A DNA stretch of 64,000 nucleotides from Alphaproteobacteria bacterium AO1-B (GCA_001890945.1 MLAX01000001.1:124001-188000), one strand, 5' to 3'. Numbered from the stretch's first letter, positions 17,843 to 29,636 are shown. A program made the numbers and translations. Notes: generated by a model from the sequence alone, not told the origin.

Positions 17843-20605
17843 ATGGATGATGTGCTCCCGGTTTTTCGTCTGAGGCTATGGCTGGGAATTGTCTGGCTTC
17901 TTATGGCAACAGGATCTGGTTTTGCGAAAGATCTACGTATCGCGGAAGTCACGATTGCAACGCCCGATATGATCAGTGTTGAGATCAAAGATCCCAACTT
18001 CAAACGCGGTGCAATAATTGAGCTTGAAGGTTCGCTCCCCCAACCGGTGGGGGCATGGATTCCGCATGGCGACACTTGGGGGATGGTGATTGGTCCCGAG
18101 CGGCGCCATCTCAGGTTGGCCGACACGCCACCGGCTGAGTTGCTCGAGCGAGCGGTTATCGATAAGGCCGACGGATACCGATTAAACGGCCAGCCCGCCA
18201 TCACGTCTGTCTACAGGAAATCGCTGCCCTACGATTCCGGCTTCTATCGGTCATCATCCGGTCGCAGCCAGACGGCAGCGGCGATGAAACACCAGGTGTT
18301 TCTGAAATTGAGCCATCCTTTGGAGCTCGGGACACACACCCTTAGCTGGCCTGGTGACCTGTTTCCCGAGACCACGTTCACCTATGACCCGTCAATAACA
18401 CGTGCACTAGGCATCCGGTCCACACAGGTCGGACACGCCCCGGAAGATCACTCAAAAAAAGCGTATCTCGCATTGTGGGTTCCAGGAGGCCCAGGTGCCG
18501 GCGCGATTGATTTCCGCAGTTACGGTCTCGCCCGGTTTTCAATTCTGGATGATGAGGGCTCCATGGTGTATTTCGACGATATGCAACTCAAGTCGTTGCC
18601 GGACGCGAAAGAGCCATGGAATGGACTGGGGTCGCCGCTAATTGATTACGCAGCACTCGGAGAGCGGGCGGTACCCGTAACCGGGATCGAGACATCCGGG
18701 ACTTCGTCAATCACTGTGCCAGGCCATGATTTTCAAACTGGCGAGCGTATCGTGCTTCAGAGACTATCCGGCGCCGAAGATGCTGCCGCGGTATTCGCCA
18801 CAGTCGGGGCGGTTTCTTTGGAAACGATCGAAATTTTCGACAGTCGGTCTGCGCTGCCACCCACAGTGGCTCCAGGTGCCACTGCACGTCGCGCTTATTC
18901 GGCCAACCGGGCGGGCACTTACGTTTTTGAATTGGATTACAGCGACTGGGTGCCAAAGCAGAACGGGAGCTACCGGATTCGTGTGGATGGGCTCGGCGTG
19001 TCCGATGTGTTTCAGGTGTCTTCAGACCACTGGAAAGACATTGGCAGATCAGCACTTGGAGGGCTTTACAATCATCGCAGCGGGATCGCGCTGGATGGGC
19101 GGTTTGGTTTTAAGCGGCCGGCTGCTTTCGTTCCAGGTCTGAATGTGGAAATCGCCGAAAGCACCTTGCCTCTGTCGTTCTCCAGCCACGGCACGTTGGG
19201 GCTTGTGCCGTTTGAGGATGCGGCCAACAGCACATGGCGCAATGGAAAATCGGCTGGGGCCGACTATTGGGGAGGCTATATGGATGCCGGTGATTGGGAT
19301 CGTCATATTGTGCATCTTCGCGTGTCCCGCCTGTTTCTTGATCTTCTCGACTATCTGCCCGCGGACCGCCTGAGGACATCCTATGGCATTCCGAAATCCT
19401 CAGAGTACTTGGATCCAGAGCTTTATGCCGGCACCGATGACCTACCGGACCTCCTTCATGAAGCCATATGGACGATCGACTTTTTCCGCAGACTGCAAGG
19501 TCCTGATGGAACAGTCCGGGGCGGAATTGAAAGCGCTGGACATCCAATGCTGGGCACTGCCAGTTTTCTGGAAACCCTTCCTGTTTTCACATATGCACCT
19601 GACATCAGCAGCACCTACACATATGCGGCAATCGCTGGAAGCCTTGCACGGCATTTGGAAGCCTACGGCCAACCGGATCTTGCCGATGTCTATAAAGACA
19701 GTGCTTCCCGGGCCTGGGACGCTGCCGAGGCTGGGTTCTCCGACCTGGATGCTTTTTATGCGGATGCGGTCGCAGGTTTGGTTGCCGGAGGCTACTCAGA
19801 CTCTGACGGCTGGTCCGAAATACGTATAAAGTTGAAGGAGGAAGCTGAAACGCTCCGCGTTGTTGCTGCCAGTTCTCTCTATCGCACAACTGGAGAGCTG
19901 AGATTTCGAACAGCCGCAGAAGAACGGCTGAGGGAACACTGGGATTTGTATCTGGAAAAGAGCGATGCCGCCTGGGACTACATCAACAGCTCGGAAACGG
20001 ACCAAGGCATACGCAAGACGCTGGAAAATCTCTTCAAATCAGAAACTGCGCTTCTGCTGGAGGCCCAGGAAACGAACACCTATCCCAGCATGAAACACCC
20101 TTACGCTCCTGCGGGATGGGGACAGGGCGGTCCGCCAGATTCTGGAATAGCGCAGTTGGCTATGCGAACGCACATGTTGACAGGTGACAACGCCATAACT
20201 GGGCTTGTGCTGGAAACCCTGAATGGTCTGCTAGGTGCAAACCAAACCGGGATGAGCCTTATGACCGGAGTGGGGGCACGGCAAATACTGCATCCACTTC
20301 ATGAAGACCATCGTGCGATGGGCGTTCAAGCCCCGTCGGGGATCATCATCTACGGCTGGGCTCCGGCAAATGCTTTTGCCTATGGATGGATCTTCGGACC
20401 GTCGTGGTCTCCGCTTGCGGAGGTTGGACTGACATCTCAGTCCCAAAACACCAAGGTTGAACCATCACGGTTTGCAATTCCGTATTTTGAAAACCTAATA
20501 GAGTTTCCAGATGTGATCATACAGCAGGAATACACCGTACATCAGACGATCGGTCCGGTCGCTGCACTGGCACTCTATCTCGATGGGCAAGTCGATGCGG
20601 ATTAG
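17843..20605 (+). CDS. Secreted glycoside hydrolase family 9 (cellulase-like)
   Basis: The 920-residue protein has an N-terminal signal peptide (LWLGIVWLLMATGSGFAK). It then carries Ig-like N-terminal domains of the CelD_N type, including a KLSHPLELGTHTLSWPGD region, and a GH9 (alpha/alpha)6 domain from about residue 400. The nucleophilic-water Asp pair is present in YMDAGDWD (Asp 481 and Asp 484). A candidate general-acid Glu is at 896 in IIQQEYTVHQTI, where Thr replaces the Asn of the usual GH9 C-terminal signature. The enzyme should cut beta-linked glucan-like chains in the periplasm or outside. Its place beside polymerase and export genes suggests trimming or release of this locus's own polymer. 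The long N-terminal extension is unusual. Confidence 0.88.
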   Translation: MDDVLPVFRLRLWLGIVWLLMATGSGFAKDLRIAEVTIATPDMISVEIKDPNFKRGAIIELEGSLPQPVGAWIPHGDTWGMVIGPERRHLRLADTPPAELLERAVIDKADGYRLNGQPAITSVYRKSLPYDSGFYRSSSGRSQTAAAMKHQVFLKLSHPLELGTHTLSWPGDLFPETTFTYDPSITRALGIRSTQVGHAPEDHSKKAYLALWVPGGPGAGAIDFRSYGLARFSILDDEGSMVYFDDMQLKSLPDAKEPWNGLGSPLIDYAALGERAVPVTGIETSGTSSITVPGHDFQTGERIVLQRLSGAEDAAAVFATVGAVSLETIEIFDSRSALPPTVAPGATARRAYSANRAGTYVFELDYSDWVPKQNGSYRIRVDGLGVSDVFQVSSDHWKDIGRSALGGLYNHRSGIALDGRFGFKRPAAFVPGLNVEIAESTLPLSFSSHGTLGLVPFEDAANSTWRNGKSAGADYWGGYMDAGDWDRHIVHLRVSRLFLDLLDYLPADRLRTSYGIPKSSEYLDPELYAGTDDLPDLLHEAIWTIDFFRRLQGPDGTVRGGIESAGHPMLGTASFLETLPVFTYAPDISSTYTYAAIAGSLARHLEAYGQPDLADVYKDSASRAWDAAEAGFSDLDAFYADAVAGLVAGGYSDSDGWSEIRIKLKEEAETLRVVAASSLYRTTGELRFRTAAEERLREHWDLYLEKSDAAWDYINSSETDQGIRKTLENLFKSETALLLEAQETNTYPSMKHPYAPAGWGQGGPPDSGIAQLAMRTHMLTGDNAITGLVLETLNGLLGANQTGMSLMTGVGARQILHPLHEDHRAMGVQAPSGIIIYGWAPANAFAYGWIFGPSWSPLAEVGLTSQSQNTKVEPSRFAIPYFENLIEFPDVIIQQEYTVHQTIGPVAALALYLDGQVDAD

Positions 20606-20734
20606 GCAAATTAGCTCCATCAAAGGCAAGACAGGATGACTGCCAGCGCTTATGACAGTGCAGATGCTTTGCGGTGACTTCCAGTTGCTGGAGTTTATGT
20701 CTTTTCATCCGCTAATTTTGCAGGAGCCTGCCGA

Positions 20735-21961
20735 ATGCCGGCAACCGATACAATAACTCTGTTGGGAGCTGTGACCTACACCGGGCTTTTGGTTTGGGTG
20801 TCGATCACCCTTGTCATGACAGTTGTCTATTGCATTGAAGTTCTTGCAGCCGTTTTTTTGCCAAAGCGGCAAATTCAGTGTTCAGAAGAGCGCCCCCCGA
20901 TGGTTGTTCTCATACCGGCGCACAATGAGGAAGCGGGGTTAACGGAAACCTTGAAAGCAAGCCAAAAGGGGCTTTTTCCATTTGATCGGATCCTGGTTGT
21001 TGCCGACAACTGCACCGACAACACCGCGTCGGTTGCGCGCCGGAACGGGGCCGAAGTGATCGAGCGAAATGATCCGGATCACCGCGGGAAGGGATTCGCT
21101 CTTGATTTTGGTGTTCGCCAACTCGAGCAAAACCCGCCCGGCTGCGTGGTGATTTTGGATGCCGACTGCGTACCCGAAGCCTCGGCGTTGGACAGGATCC
21201 GGCGGGTGGCGGGCCACTTGGGGCGTCCTGTCCAGGCGCGGTATCTGATGACTCAGTCTGAAGACACGAATGCGCAGAAAGTCTCGGTCTTCACCTTCCG
21301 TCTCAAAAATTGGGTCCGTCTGCTCGGTGTCTGCAATTTGGGCGGTCCCTCGCTCCTGACCGGCAGCGGCATGGCGTTTCCATGGGACGTTCTTGCAAAG
21401 GCTGATCTGGCGCATGGGCATCTGGTGGAAGATATGAAACTGGGGATGGATCTCGTATCCCAAGGCGCCCCTCCGATTTTCTGTGATGAAGCGATCATCC
21501 TGAGCCCTCTGCCATACTCGGTCGAGGGCGCCACCACCCAGCGGTCCAGGTGGGTACGCGGTCATCTCTCGCTCATGGGGGTGGCACTGTCGCGTTTACC
21601 GAAACACCTTGCTCAGGGCAGGTGGTCTGCGGCCGCGTTGGCCGCGAGTGTTCTCGTGCCTCCCTTGACGATCCTCATCCTCCTGCAAGGTGTTGCGGTT
21701 GTAAGCGCTTTGATCCTGTCGGCCCTTTTGAAGCTGCACTTGATCCCCCTCGGAATGGCTTTTGTGACACTGTTGGCGTTTTTGATTGCGACACTGGCAG
21801 CTTGGTGGGTGTATGGCCGGGATGTCATCTCCGCAAGAAATCTCTTGGGACTTGTGGCGCATGTTGTTGTGCGCATTGCCAAGTTTCCAGCGGCTGTGTT
21901 CAGACCAAAAAGGGCTGGTTGGGCCCGCACGGAAAGGGACGCTGACAGCTCCGAGAACTAG
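20735..21961 (+). CDS. Membrane glycosyltransferase family 2 with QxxRW motif
   Basis: This 408-residue protein has an N-terminal membrane helix and then a GT-A domain: VVLIPAHNEEAGL, LVVADNCTDNTA, the VILDADCVP DxD, LLTGSGMAF, a VEDMKLGMDL acceptor motif and QRSRWVRGH (QxxRW). Three to four C-terminal helices follow. These motifs are shared with NodC, hyaluronan and cellulose synthase-type enzymes, but the protein is short, so it may add a single residue rather than polymerise. A clear AGGAG lies upstream of the ATG. It is 129 bases downstream of GH9 in the same direction and probably co-transcribed. Confidence 0.9.
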   Translation: MPATDTITLLGAVTYTGLLVWVSITLVMTVVYCIEVLAAVFLPKRQIQCSEERPPMVVLIPAHNEEAGLTETLKASQKGLFPFDRILVVADNCTDNTASVARRNGAEVIERNDPDHRGKGFALDFGVRQLEQNPPGCVVILDADCVPEASALDRIRRVAGHLGRPVQARYLMTQSEDTNAQKVSVFTFRLKNWVRLLGVCNLGGPSLLTGSGMAFPWDVLAKADLAHGHLVEDMKLGMDLVSQGAPPIFCDEAIILSPLPYSVEGATTQRSRWVRGHLSLMGVALSRLPKHLAQGRWSAAALAASVLVPPLTILILLQGVAVVSALILSALLKLHLIPLGMAFVTLLAFLIATLAAWWVYGRDVISARNLLGLVAHVVVRIAKFPAAVFRPKRAGWARTERDADSSEN

Positions 21962-22082
21962 GGTTATGTCTCTGAACAGCGGAAGGAATACGTTCGACGT
22001 CCTCAGCGCATTAGATGACCGACGATCGTCAAAAAGTTGACGACCGGAAACCGCATGTAAGAGAGTAGTAAAACCGAAAAGA

Positions 22083-22159
<77 letters not shown>

Positions 22160-22376
22160 TTGTCAGGCGCGCGTTCACCGCGCGGCGGATAGAAGGTTCT
22201 GATACAAGAGACCGCGAAAAGAGGCAACGGCTTTTTGATAAAAAGCAACAGCTTCACTCCGTGCTCTAATCCCAAAGCTGCACGCGTCCCGTTGCACAGA
22301 AAAACCCGCCCAAGGTGATAGGCTCAAGCGTTTGCTGCGTATGGTTAGGAACCATCAACGAGCGACGTGAGATCAC

Positions 22377-23930
22377 ATGAGCGCAAAGACATGCCGCAAC
22401 CTTATCTTGATCCTCGGGGATCAGCTCTCTGCCGATATCTCAAGTTTACGCCAGGCGGATCCAGAAGTTGATGCAATTCTTATTGCTGAAGTGATGGCAG
22501 AGGCCACCTATGTGCCGCACCACAAGAAGAAGATTGTTTTTCTGTTTTCCGCCATGCGTCACTTCGCGCAGGAGCTGCGGGACGCCGGTTTGACTGTCGA
22601 ATACGTACAGTTGGAAGACACGGACAATTCCGGGTCCTTTGAAGGAGAGGTGAGACGGGCGGTCAGACGGCTTGCGCCTGAACGTGTCGTGGTCACAGAG
22701 CCTGGGGAATGGCGCGTTCTTGAGAACATGAGACAATGGCAAGACGTTCTGGGTCTGCCGGTTGAGATTAAGACAGATAGCCGGTTTTTCTGCGATGCCA
22801 GTACCTTTCGCGGCTGGGCCGACGGCCGAAAGCAGCTGCGCATGGAGAACTTCTACCGCGAGATGCGCAAGTCAACCGGGCTGCTGATGGACGGGGACAA
22901 ACCCGTCGGAGGCAAGTGGAATTATGATGCGGAAAACAGAAAGCCCGCCAAGCAAGATCTCTTTATGCCGGCGCCTCTTCAGTTCAAGCCGGATGCAATA
23001 ACCCAAGAGGTTTTAGATCTCGTCGAAAACCGGTTTGAGGACCACATCGGCCAACTGGAACCGTTCTGGTTTGCGGTCACTCGCGCACAGGCCGAAGAGG
23101 CGTTTGATCATTTTCTGAAGGTGGCACTTGAGAACTTCGGAACCTACCAGGACGCCATGTTAAGAGGTGAAAAGTTTCTGTATCACGCAGTCATCTCTGC
23201 CTACCTAAATGCCGGTTTGCTCAGCCCGAGAACTGTTTGTGAGAAGGTTGAAGAGGCATATTACGAAGACAAATGTCCTTTGAATGCAGCTGAAGGCTTC
23301 ATTCGTCAGATCCTCGGCTGGCGTGAGTATGTCCGCGGGATCTACTGGTTGAAAATGCCCGGTTACGCGCGCGAAAACGCGTTGAAAGGAAAGCGCCCAC
23401 TACCAGCATTTTATTGGACAGGAGAAACGTCCATGAAATGTGTTCAAGAAGCCGTGGGACAGACGCTGGAAGAGGCATATGCCCATCATATTCAAAGGCT
23501 GATGGTGACTGGTAATTTCGCGCTTCTGGCAGGTGTTGATCCAATCGAGGTCCACGAATGGTATCTGGCCGTTTACGCAGACGCGTATGAGTGGGTCGAA
23601 CTGCCAAACACGCTCGGCATGAGCCAGTTTGCAGACGGCGGATTGCTCGCCTCAAAGCCCTATATTTCCAGCGGCAATTACATAAACAAGATGTCCGATT
23701 ATTGCGAGAACTGCGATTACAGTGTGCGGAAAAAGACCGGGGAAGGGGCGTGCCCGTTTAACGCGCTTTACTGGGACTTCCTTGATCGGCATGCCGACGA
23801 CCTGGGATCCAACCCGCGGCTTGGCCAGCCTTACGCGACCTGGCGGCGGATGTCGGTAGAGACGAAGCAGGAATACTTGGACAGTGCGAAGGCATTCCTG
23901 GAAAAGCTTGATGCTGGCGAACTGGTGTAA
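22377..23930 (+). CDS. phrB: FeS-containing bacterial photolyase/cryptochrome (PhrB-type, DPRP family)
   Basis: The 517-residue protein opens with LILILGDQLSADISSL and has the length and layout of the photolyase-related DPRP family, whose characterised member is Agrobacterium PhrB, a (6-4) photolyase. Four cysteines match the cluster ligands: one in MKCVQEAVGQ and three in YCENC...ACPF, with spacings of two and twelve residues. The C-terminal FAD-binding half has ILGWREYVRGIYW and NTLGMSQFADGG. It should repair UV photoproducts using light with FAD, a 4Fe-4S cluster and a lumazine-type antenna; cofactors are inferred from the family. It starts at an ATG after a GAGATC segment and stands alone. 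Confidence 0.94.
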   Translation: MSAKTCRNLILILGDQLSADISSLRQADPEVDAILIAEVMAEATYVPHHKKKIVFLFSAMRHFAQELRDAGLTVEYVQLEDTDNSGSFEGEVRRAVRRLAPERVVVTEPGEWRVLENMRQWQDVLGLPVEIKTDSRFFCDASTFRGWADGRKQLRMENFYREMRKSTGLLMDGDKPVGGKWNYDAENRKPAKQDLFMPAPLQFKPDAITQEVLDLVENRFEDHIGQLEPFWFAVTRAQAEEAFDHFLKVALENFGTYQDAMLRGEKFLYHAVISAYLNAGLLSPRTVCEKVEEAYYEDKCPLNAAEGFIRQILGWREYVRGIYWLKMPGYARENALKGKRPLPAFYWTGETSMKCVQEAVGQTLEEAYAHHIQRLMVTGNFALLAGVDPIEVHEWYLAVYADAYEWVELPNTLGMSQFADGGLLASKPYISSGNYINKMSDYCENCDYSVRKKTGEGACPFNALYWDFLDRHADDLGSNPRLGQPYATWRRMSVETKQEYLDSAKAFLEKLDAGELV

Positions 23931-24010
23931 TAAGTAAAAATTACATGGTAAATATTAAGTAAAAAATTTCACTGATCGCACGGACGATTTCTCGACCATC
24001 TGCCGTTAAC

Positions 24011-24042
24011 AAAAAAAACGCGCAGCCATTAAAGACTGCGCG
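24011..24042 (-). terminator. Intrinsic terminator, minus strand
   Basis: Seven-base arms CGCGCAG (24019-24025) and CTGCGCG (24036-24042) flank a 10-base loop. On the minus strand the stem is followed by eight T residues (24011-24018 read as A on the plus strand). It would end transcription of the RlpA-like gene about 250 bases upstream. Confidence 0.6.
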
Positions 24043-24102
24043 AAAAAAGTTACTGTGCACGTGGCCCCATCGACCACGGGCGCAACTCTAGCGGCATACC
24101 GG

Positions 24103-24117
24103 GGTAATGTCATTACC
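24103..24117. repeat. Perfect dyad GGTAATG-T-CATTACC
   Basis: Seven-base perfect arms surround a single T. The size and symmetry are those of a dimeric regulator site, but no adjacent regulator or start explains it; the nearest gene start is the RlpA-like gene, about 590 bases away. Confidence 0.45.
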
Positions 24118-24290
24118 GTAAAATATTTTATTTTTTGATTTACCGAGATGCGACTGATCGTTATTCATTCTTGATTGTTATGGGTGGTATCTCGAAGTCA
24201 AAAAAATATAGTTATTTGAAAGCCTTGAAGCTCGCCGAAAACGTGAATGAGGTGTCATTAGAATGGCCTGCACGCGTCATTCCACAGTTT

Positions 24291-24707
24291 TTATTGGCAG
24301 TTATCCGGAGTGTTTTTTCCAGCTAAAGGTGCGGCGCTCGTCACCTTCACCCTTGCAATCCCCTGTTGTACGAAACCGAGTTTTTGAGCGGCCGCCTGCG
24401 TCACGTCGATGATGCGGCGTTTCACGAAAGGACCGCGGTCGTTGATGCGAACCACAACCGACTTGCCATTTTTTAGATTGGTAACCGTTGCCAGCGTTCC
24501 GAAAGGCAGGCTTGGATGCGCAGCTGCCAGCTTGTTTGGGTCCGCCTGCTCTCCGTTGGCTGTTGTGCCGCGCAGATTATACCAAGAGGCGTTGCCGCAT
24601 TGAACAAACGCTTCCTCTGCCTTTGCCGGAGCAGCCCAAGCGATACTGCTGAGGACAAGCGTTGTAAAAACGGAATTCCGGACTTTGAGCGAGGTTGGTT
24701 TTGGCAT
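24291..24707 (-). CDS. RlpA-like double-psi beta-barrel protein, secreted
   Basis: This 138-residue protein has a signal peptide (VFTTLVLSSIAWAAPAKA) and then the RlpA barrel: ASWYNLRGTTANGE, AAHPSLPFGTLATVTN, VVVRINDRGPF and RIIDVTQAAAQKLGF. The Asp in NDRGPF is the conserved catalytic-site residue of RlpA transglycosylases. There is no SPOR domain, so it is shorter than E. coli RlpA. I chose the ATG at MPKPTS; a TTG seven codons upstream is also open. It probably acts on peptidoglycan or is a barwin-like wall protein. Confidence 0.88.
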   Translation of the reverse strand: MPKPTSLKVRNSVFTTLVLSSIAWAAPAKAEEAFVQCGNASWYNLRGTTANGEQADPNKLAAAHPSLPFGTLATVTNLKNGKSVVVRINDRGPFVKRRIIDVTQAAAQKLGFVQQGIARVKVTSAAPLAGKNTPDNCQ

Positions 24708-25011
24708 GAACTGATCTCGTACTATCAACAGGCGGATCTGTGCCGCCGCGTTTCGACATGAGCGGCTCTCTTAACGCTAAGGCATGATGAAACTGTGGCA
24801 AATACTACATCGGCACTCAATTGAGTAAAATTTTAATAAAAATATATATCAAAATAGTAAAATCAAATTAACTATATTAATACGAAGTCCTGTGGGTAAC
24901 GAAAGTGCGAGAAAATCCCCCGGATACTTATGCTAGGTAAGGCTATCGAATCTGACGCCTTAGTATTTCAGTTTCCGCGTCCTCAGTTGTTTGTTTGAGA
25001 GGGATGATCTG
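24708..25011. other. AT-rich divergent intergenic region
   Basis: About 300 bases separate the RlpA-like gene from the GGDEF/EAL gene, which diverge from here. The middle (24820-24890) is strongly AT-rich and could hold promoters for both. I cannot assign -35/-10 pairs or operators with confidence. Confidence 0.5.
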
Positions 25012-27105
25012 GTGCAGATCAGACAAGGATTAATGCGTGCTTCGAACATGGAGGTCACGGCCTCAGAGAAGCTCGACGAGACGACGCTTTACGCTGATCT
25101 ACTGGAAGTGATGCCGGTCCCTGCTGCTTATGTCGGCTTGGATGGCCGAATTATTCTGCAAAATAGCCAGTTGCTGGACCTTTGCGAGACCGCCGCAGAT
25201 CCAGGTCCTTATCAGTTTTTAACTGACATGATGACAACTGATGGATGGGACCGGGTTCAAGTCGCGCTGTCCACCTCTTTGAGTGGAGTGCCGATCCAGT
25301 CCAACGGCACACTGGAATTTCGCTGCGGAACCGTACTTTGCCGGAAGATTCTCTGCACATCTTTCGTCTCTTTCGCAAACAACCAACCGGCAGTGCTCAT
25401 TCAATTCGAGCAGGACATCGCGGATGAGCGTGAAAAGCCGGACAATCTGAAAGCTGTGAAGGCTTCATTGGCGCGTTTGGAGGCGCAGGGTTCTCTCCCC
25501 AATGGCGTTGCACTGAAGCATTTCCCAGACGAGGTGCTGATCTTTGATGCCGTGGATCCAGCTGAGGTGCGTGCTGCGCGGATACTGGAGACGATTGGTG
25601 GCAGCTATAACGCAGAAGACCTTGCCGCTCAGCTGAGCGAGTGTTCGGTTGACGTCGTTCAGACACTCTACATTCCGCAAACCGGGCCCATGCCGGGTAC
25701 CGATGCGGATAGAAAGATGTGCGAAATCAGGCTGGTTCCTCTGCCAGCCGATGTTGGCGGTGATGATGCCGGCATGATGGCAATCATTCGCAGGAATGTG
25801 GATTGCCCCCATGAAATCGCTGAGAACCGCAGGCTGGCCTATCAGGACCCGCTTACAAGTCTGGCAAACCGGCGGGCGTTTACAAGGGCGCTGGACACCG
25901 AGCTACAACGACTGGCGCGTGATGAAAGCAGCGGCTTGGCTGTGTTTTACATCGATCTTGATGAATTCAAGAAGGTCAACGATCTCGGGGGGCATGACGC
26001 AGGTGACGACATGCTGCAAAGGGTTGCGTCAAGTCTGGCTCTAACCCTGGGCGAGTTCGGCACGGCTGCCCGAATTGGTGGAGACGAATTTGCCGGCATG
26101 CTCCCTGCGGTGAATAAAGAGGCCGCGATGGCCGTTGCCGGGGAAATACTGGACGCTTTTGCAAGGATCCGCCTGGAGGTTTCTGATCGGGTTTTCACAA
26201 TCGGTGGATCGGTCGGCGTAGCGTATGCAGCGGATTGGTTTGCGGTTGAAGGTTGTGATGGTGCCGCGCTTCTTGGATTGGCGGACCGGGCGTGTCTGCG
26301 CGGCAAGCGTTTCGGGGGGCATTCGGTCCAAGTTCACACGGTGCGGCCGCAAGACTGGCCTTCGGTTGGGCAAGGCGTCGGCGTTTTGCCGGAGCCAGGC
26401 AGTTTTCAGGCCGGTGAACTGGCACTCTATTCCATGCCAATTATCTGCTTGAGCCGGAACAAGAAGTGCGGAGCAGAAATATTGTTGCGTCTTCAGGGAG
26501 ATCGGTCGCAGGGTTTGTCATCAAAGGCCTGGATCAGCGCGGCGGAACGGTCCGGCTTTATCGCACAAGTCGACAGTTGGACCCTGGACAAGGTCTTGGA
26601 CGCTGCTGAGCGCTCCGCAAATCGCACCACGTTGACGATGAATGTGTCGGCTGAATCTGCAAGGGATGCAGGCTTCCGGGATAGCCTGTATCAACGGCTT
26701 TCAGTCAACCCGTTGCTCGCCTCCCGTCTTTGCCTCGAGATTTCGGAAAAAGACTTTCTGCGCGAACCGGCGGACATCTCCTACTTCATCAAGTTTGTAT
26801 CCGATCTGGGATGCCAGACCGCGATCGATGATTTTGCCGGTCATTGGCCGGTGCTGTCCCGGTTGACCGGATTGCGGGTCGACTGGGTCAAACTGGCGGC
26901 GGGGGTTGCACAAGAGGCCCTCGAGGACCCGGCAAAAGCCGGCTTGTTAAAGGCGCTGGTGGGAGCCGCCCGGGAGCTGGGGCTGAAGACGATTGCAAAG
27001 CATGTCGAGACCAAAGCAGAAGCGGACTTCCTGAGAATGTTGGATATCGAAGCGGCACAGGGTTTTTACTTCGGCCGCCCGGAGCCGTGGCCCGAAGCCG
27101 CTTAA
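25012..27105 (+). CDS. PAS-GGDEF-EAL-like protein, EAL motifs degenerate
   Basis: This protein of about 697 residues has a PAS-like N-terminus (MPVPAAYVGLDGRIILQN), a second sensor-like region, a GGDEF domain and an EAL-like C-terminus. The GGDEF motif is intact (ARIGGDEFAG), so cyclic-di-GMP synthesis is likely. The RxxD inhibitory site nine residues upstream reads GEFG and is absent. In the EAL part, the signature is EIL, DDFG reads DDFA, the KxD motif reads KLA, and AEGVE reads AKHVE, so phosphodiesterase activity is doubtful. I chose the GTG with AGAGGG upstream; a TTG at 24991 and an ATG at 25033 are also in frame. It may link c-di-GMP to surface-polymer output, which is inference. Confidence 0.88.
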   Translation: MQIRQGLMRASNMEVTASEKLDETTLYADLLEVMPVPAAYVGLDGRIILQNSQLLDLCETAADPGPYQFLTDMMTTDGWDRVQVALSTSLSGVPIQSNGTLEFRCGTVLCRKILCTSFVSFANNQPAVLIQFEQDIADEREKPDNLKAVKASLARLEAQGSLPNGVALKHFPDEVLIFDAVDPAEVRAARILETIGGSYNAEDLAAQLSECSVDVVQTLYIPQTGPMPGTDADRKMCEIRLVPLPADVGGDDAGMMAIIRRNVDCPHEIAENRRLAYQDPLTSLANRRAFTRALDTELQRLARDESSGLAVFYIDLDEFKKVNDLGGHDAGDDMLQRVASSLALTLGEFGTAARIGGDEFAGMLPAVNKEAAMAVAGEILDAFARIRLEVSDRVFTIGGSVGVAYAADWFAVEGCDGAALLGLADRACLRGKRFGGHSVQVHTVRPQDWPSVGQGVGVLPEPGSFQAGELALYSMPIICLSRNKKCGAEILLRLQGDRSQGLSSKAWISAAERSGFIAQVDSWTLDKVLDAAERSANRTTLTMNVSAESARDAGFRDSLYQRLSVNPLLASRLCLEISEKDFLREPADISYFIKFVSDLGCQTAIDDFAGHWPVLSRLTGLRVDWVKLAAGVAQEALEDPAKAGLLKALVGAARELGLKTIAKHVETKAEADFLRMLDIEAAQGFYFGRPEPWPEAA

Positions 27106-27129
27106 TGTGTGCCGATGATAGTGAGTGCT

Positions 27130-27155
27130 AAAAAAGCGGCCTTGGCCGCTTTTTT
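27130..27155. terminator. Bidirectional intrinsic terminator
   Basis: Seven-base arms AGCGGCC and GGCCGCT flank a TT loop, with A6 on the left and T5 on the right. The stem works on both strands and sits between the convergent GGDEF/EAL and gyrB genes. Confidence 0.9.
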
Positions 27156-27173
27156 GATATCCGTAGTAACCGA

Positions 27174-29636
<2,463 letters not shown>

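Larger units (their letters stand above)
23931..24290. other. Intergenic region with one terminator and one dyad
   Basis: This 360-base AT-rich stretch has no convincing gene. The 63-codon frame from 24135 has no family resemblance and ends antisense to the next gene. It holds a terminator-like hairpin (24019-24042), a second possible stem (CGTGG/CCACG around 24060-24078) and a 15-base dyad (24103-24117). Confidence 0.6.

Noticed and set aside
24135..24326. 63-codon plus-strand frame between phrB and the RlpA-like gene
   Set aside because: It has no family pattern, lies in AT-rich DNA and ends antisense to the RlpA-like gene.
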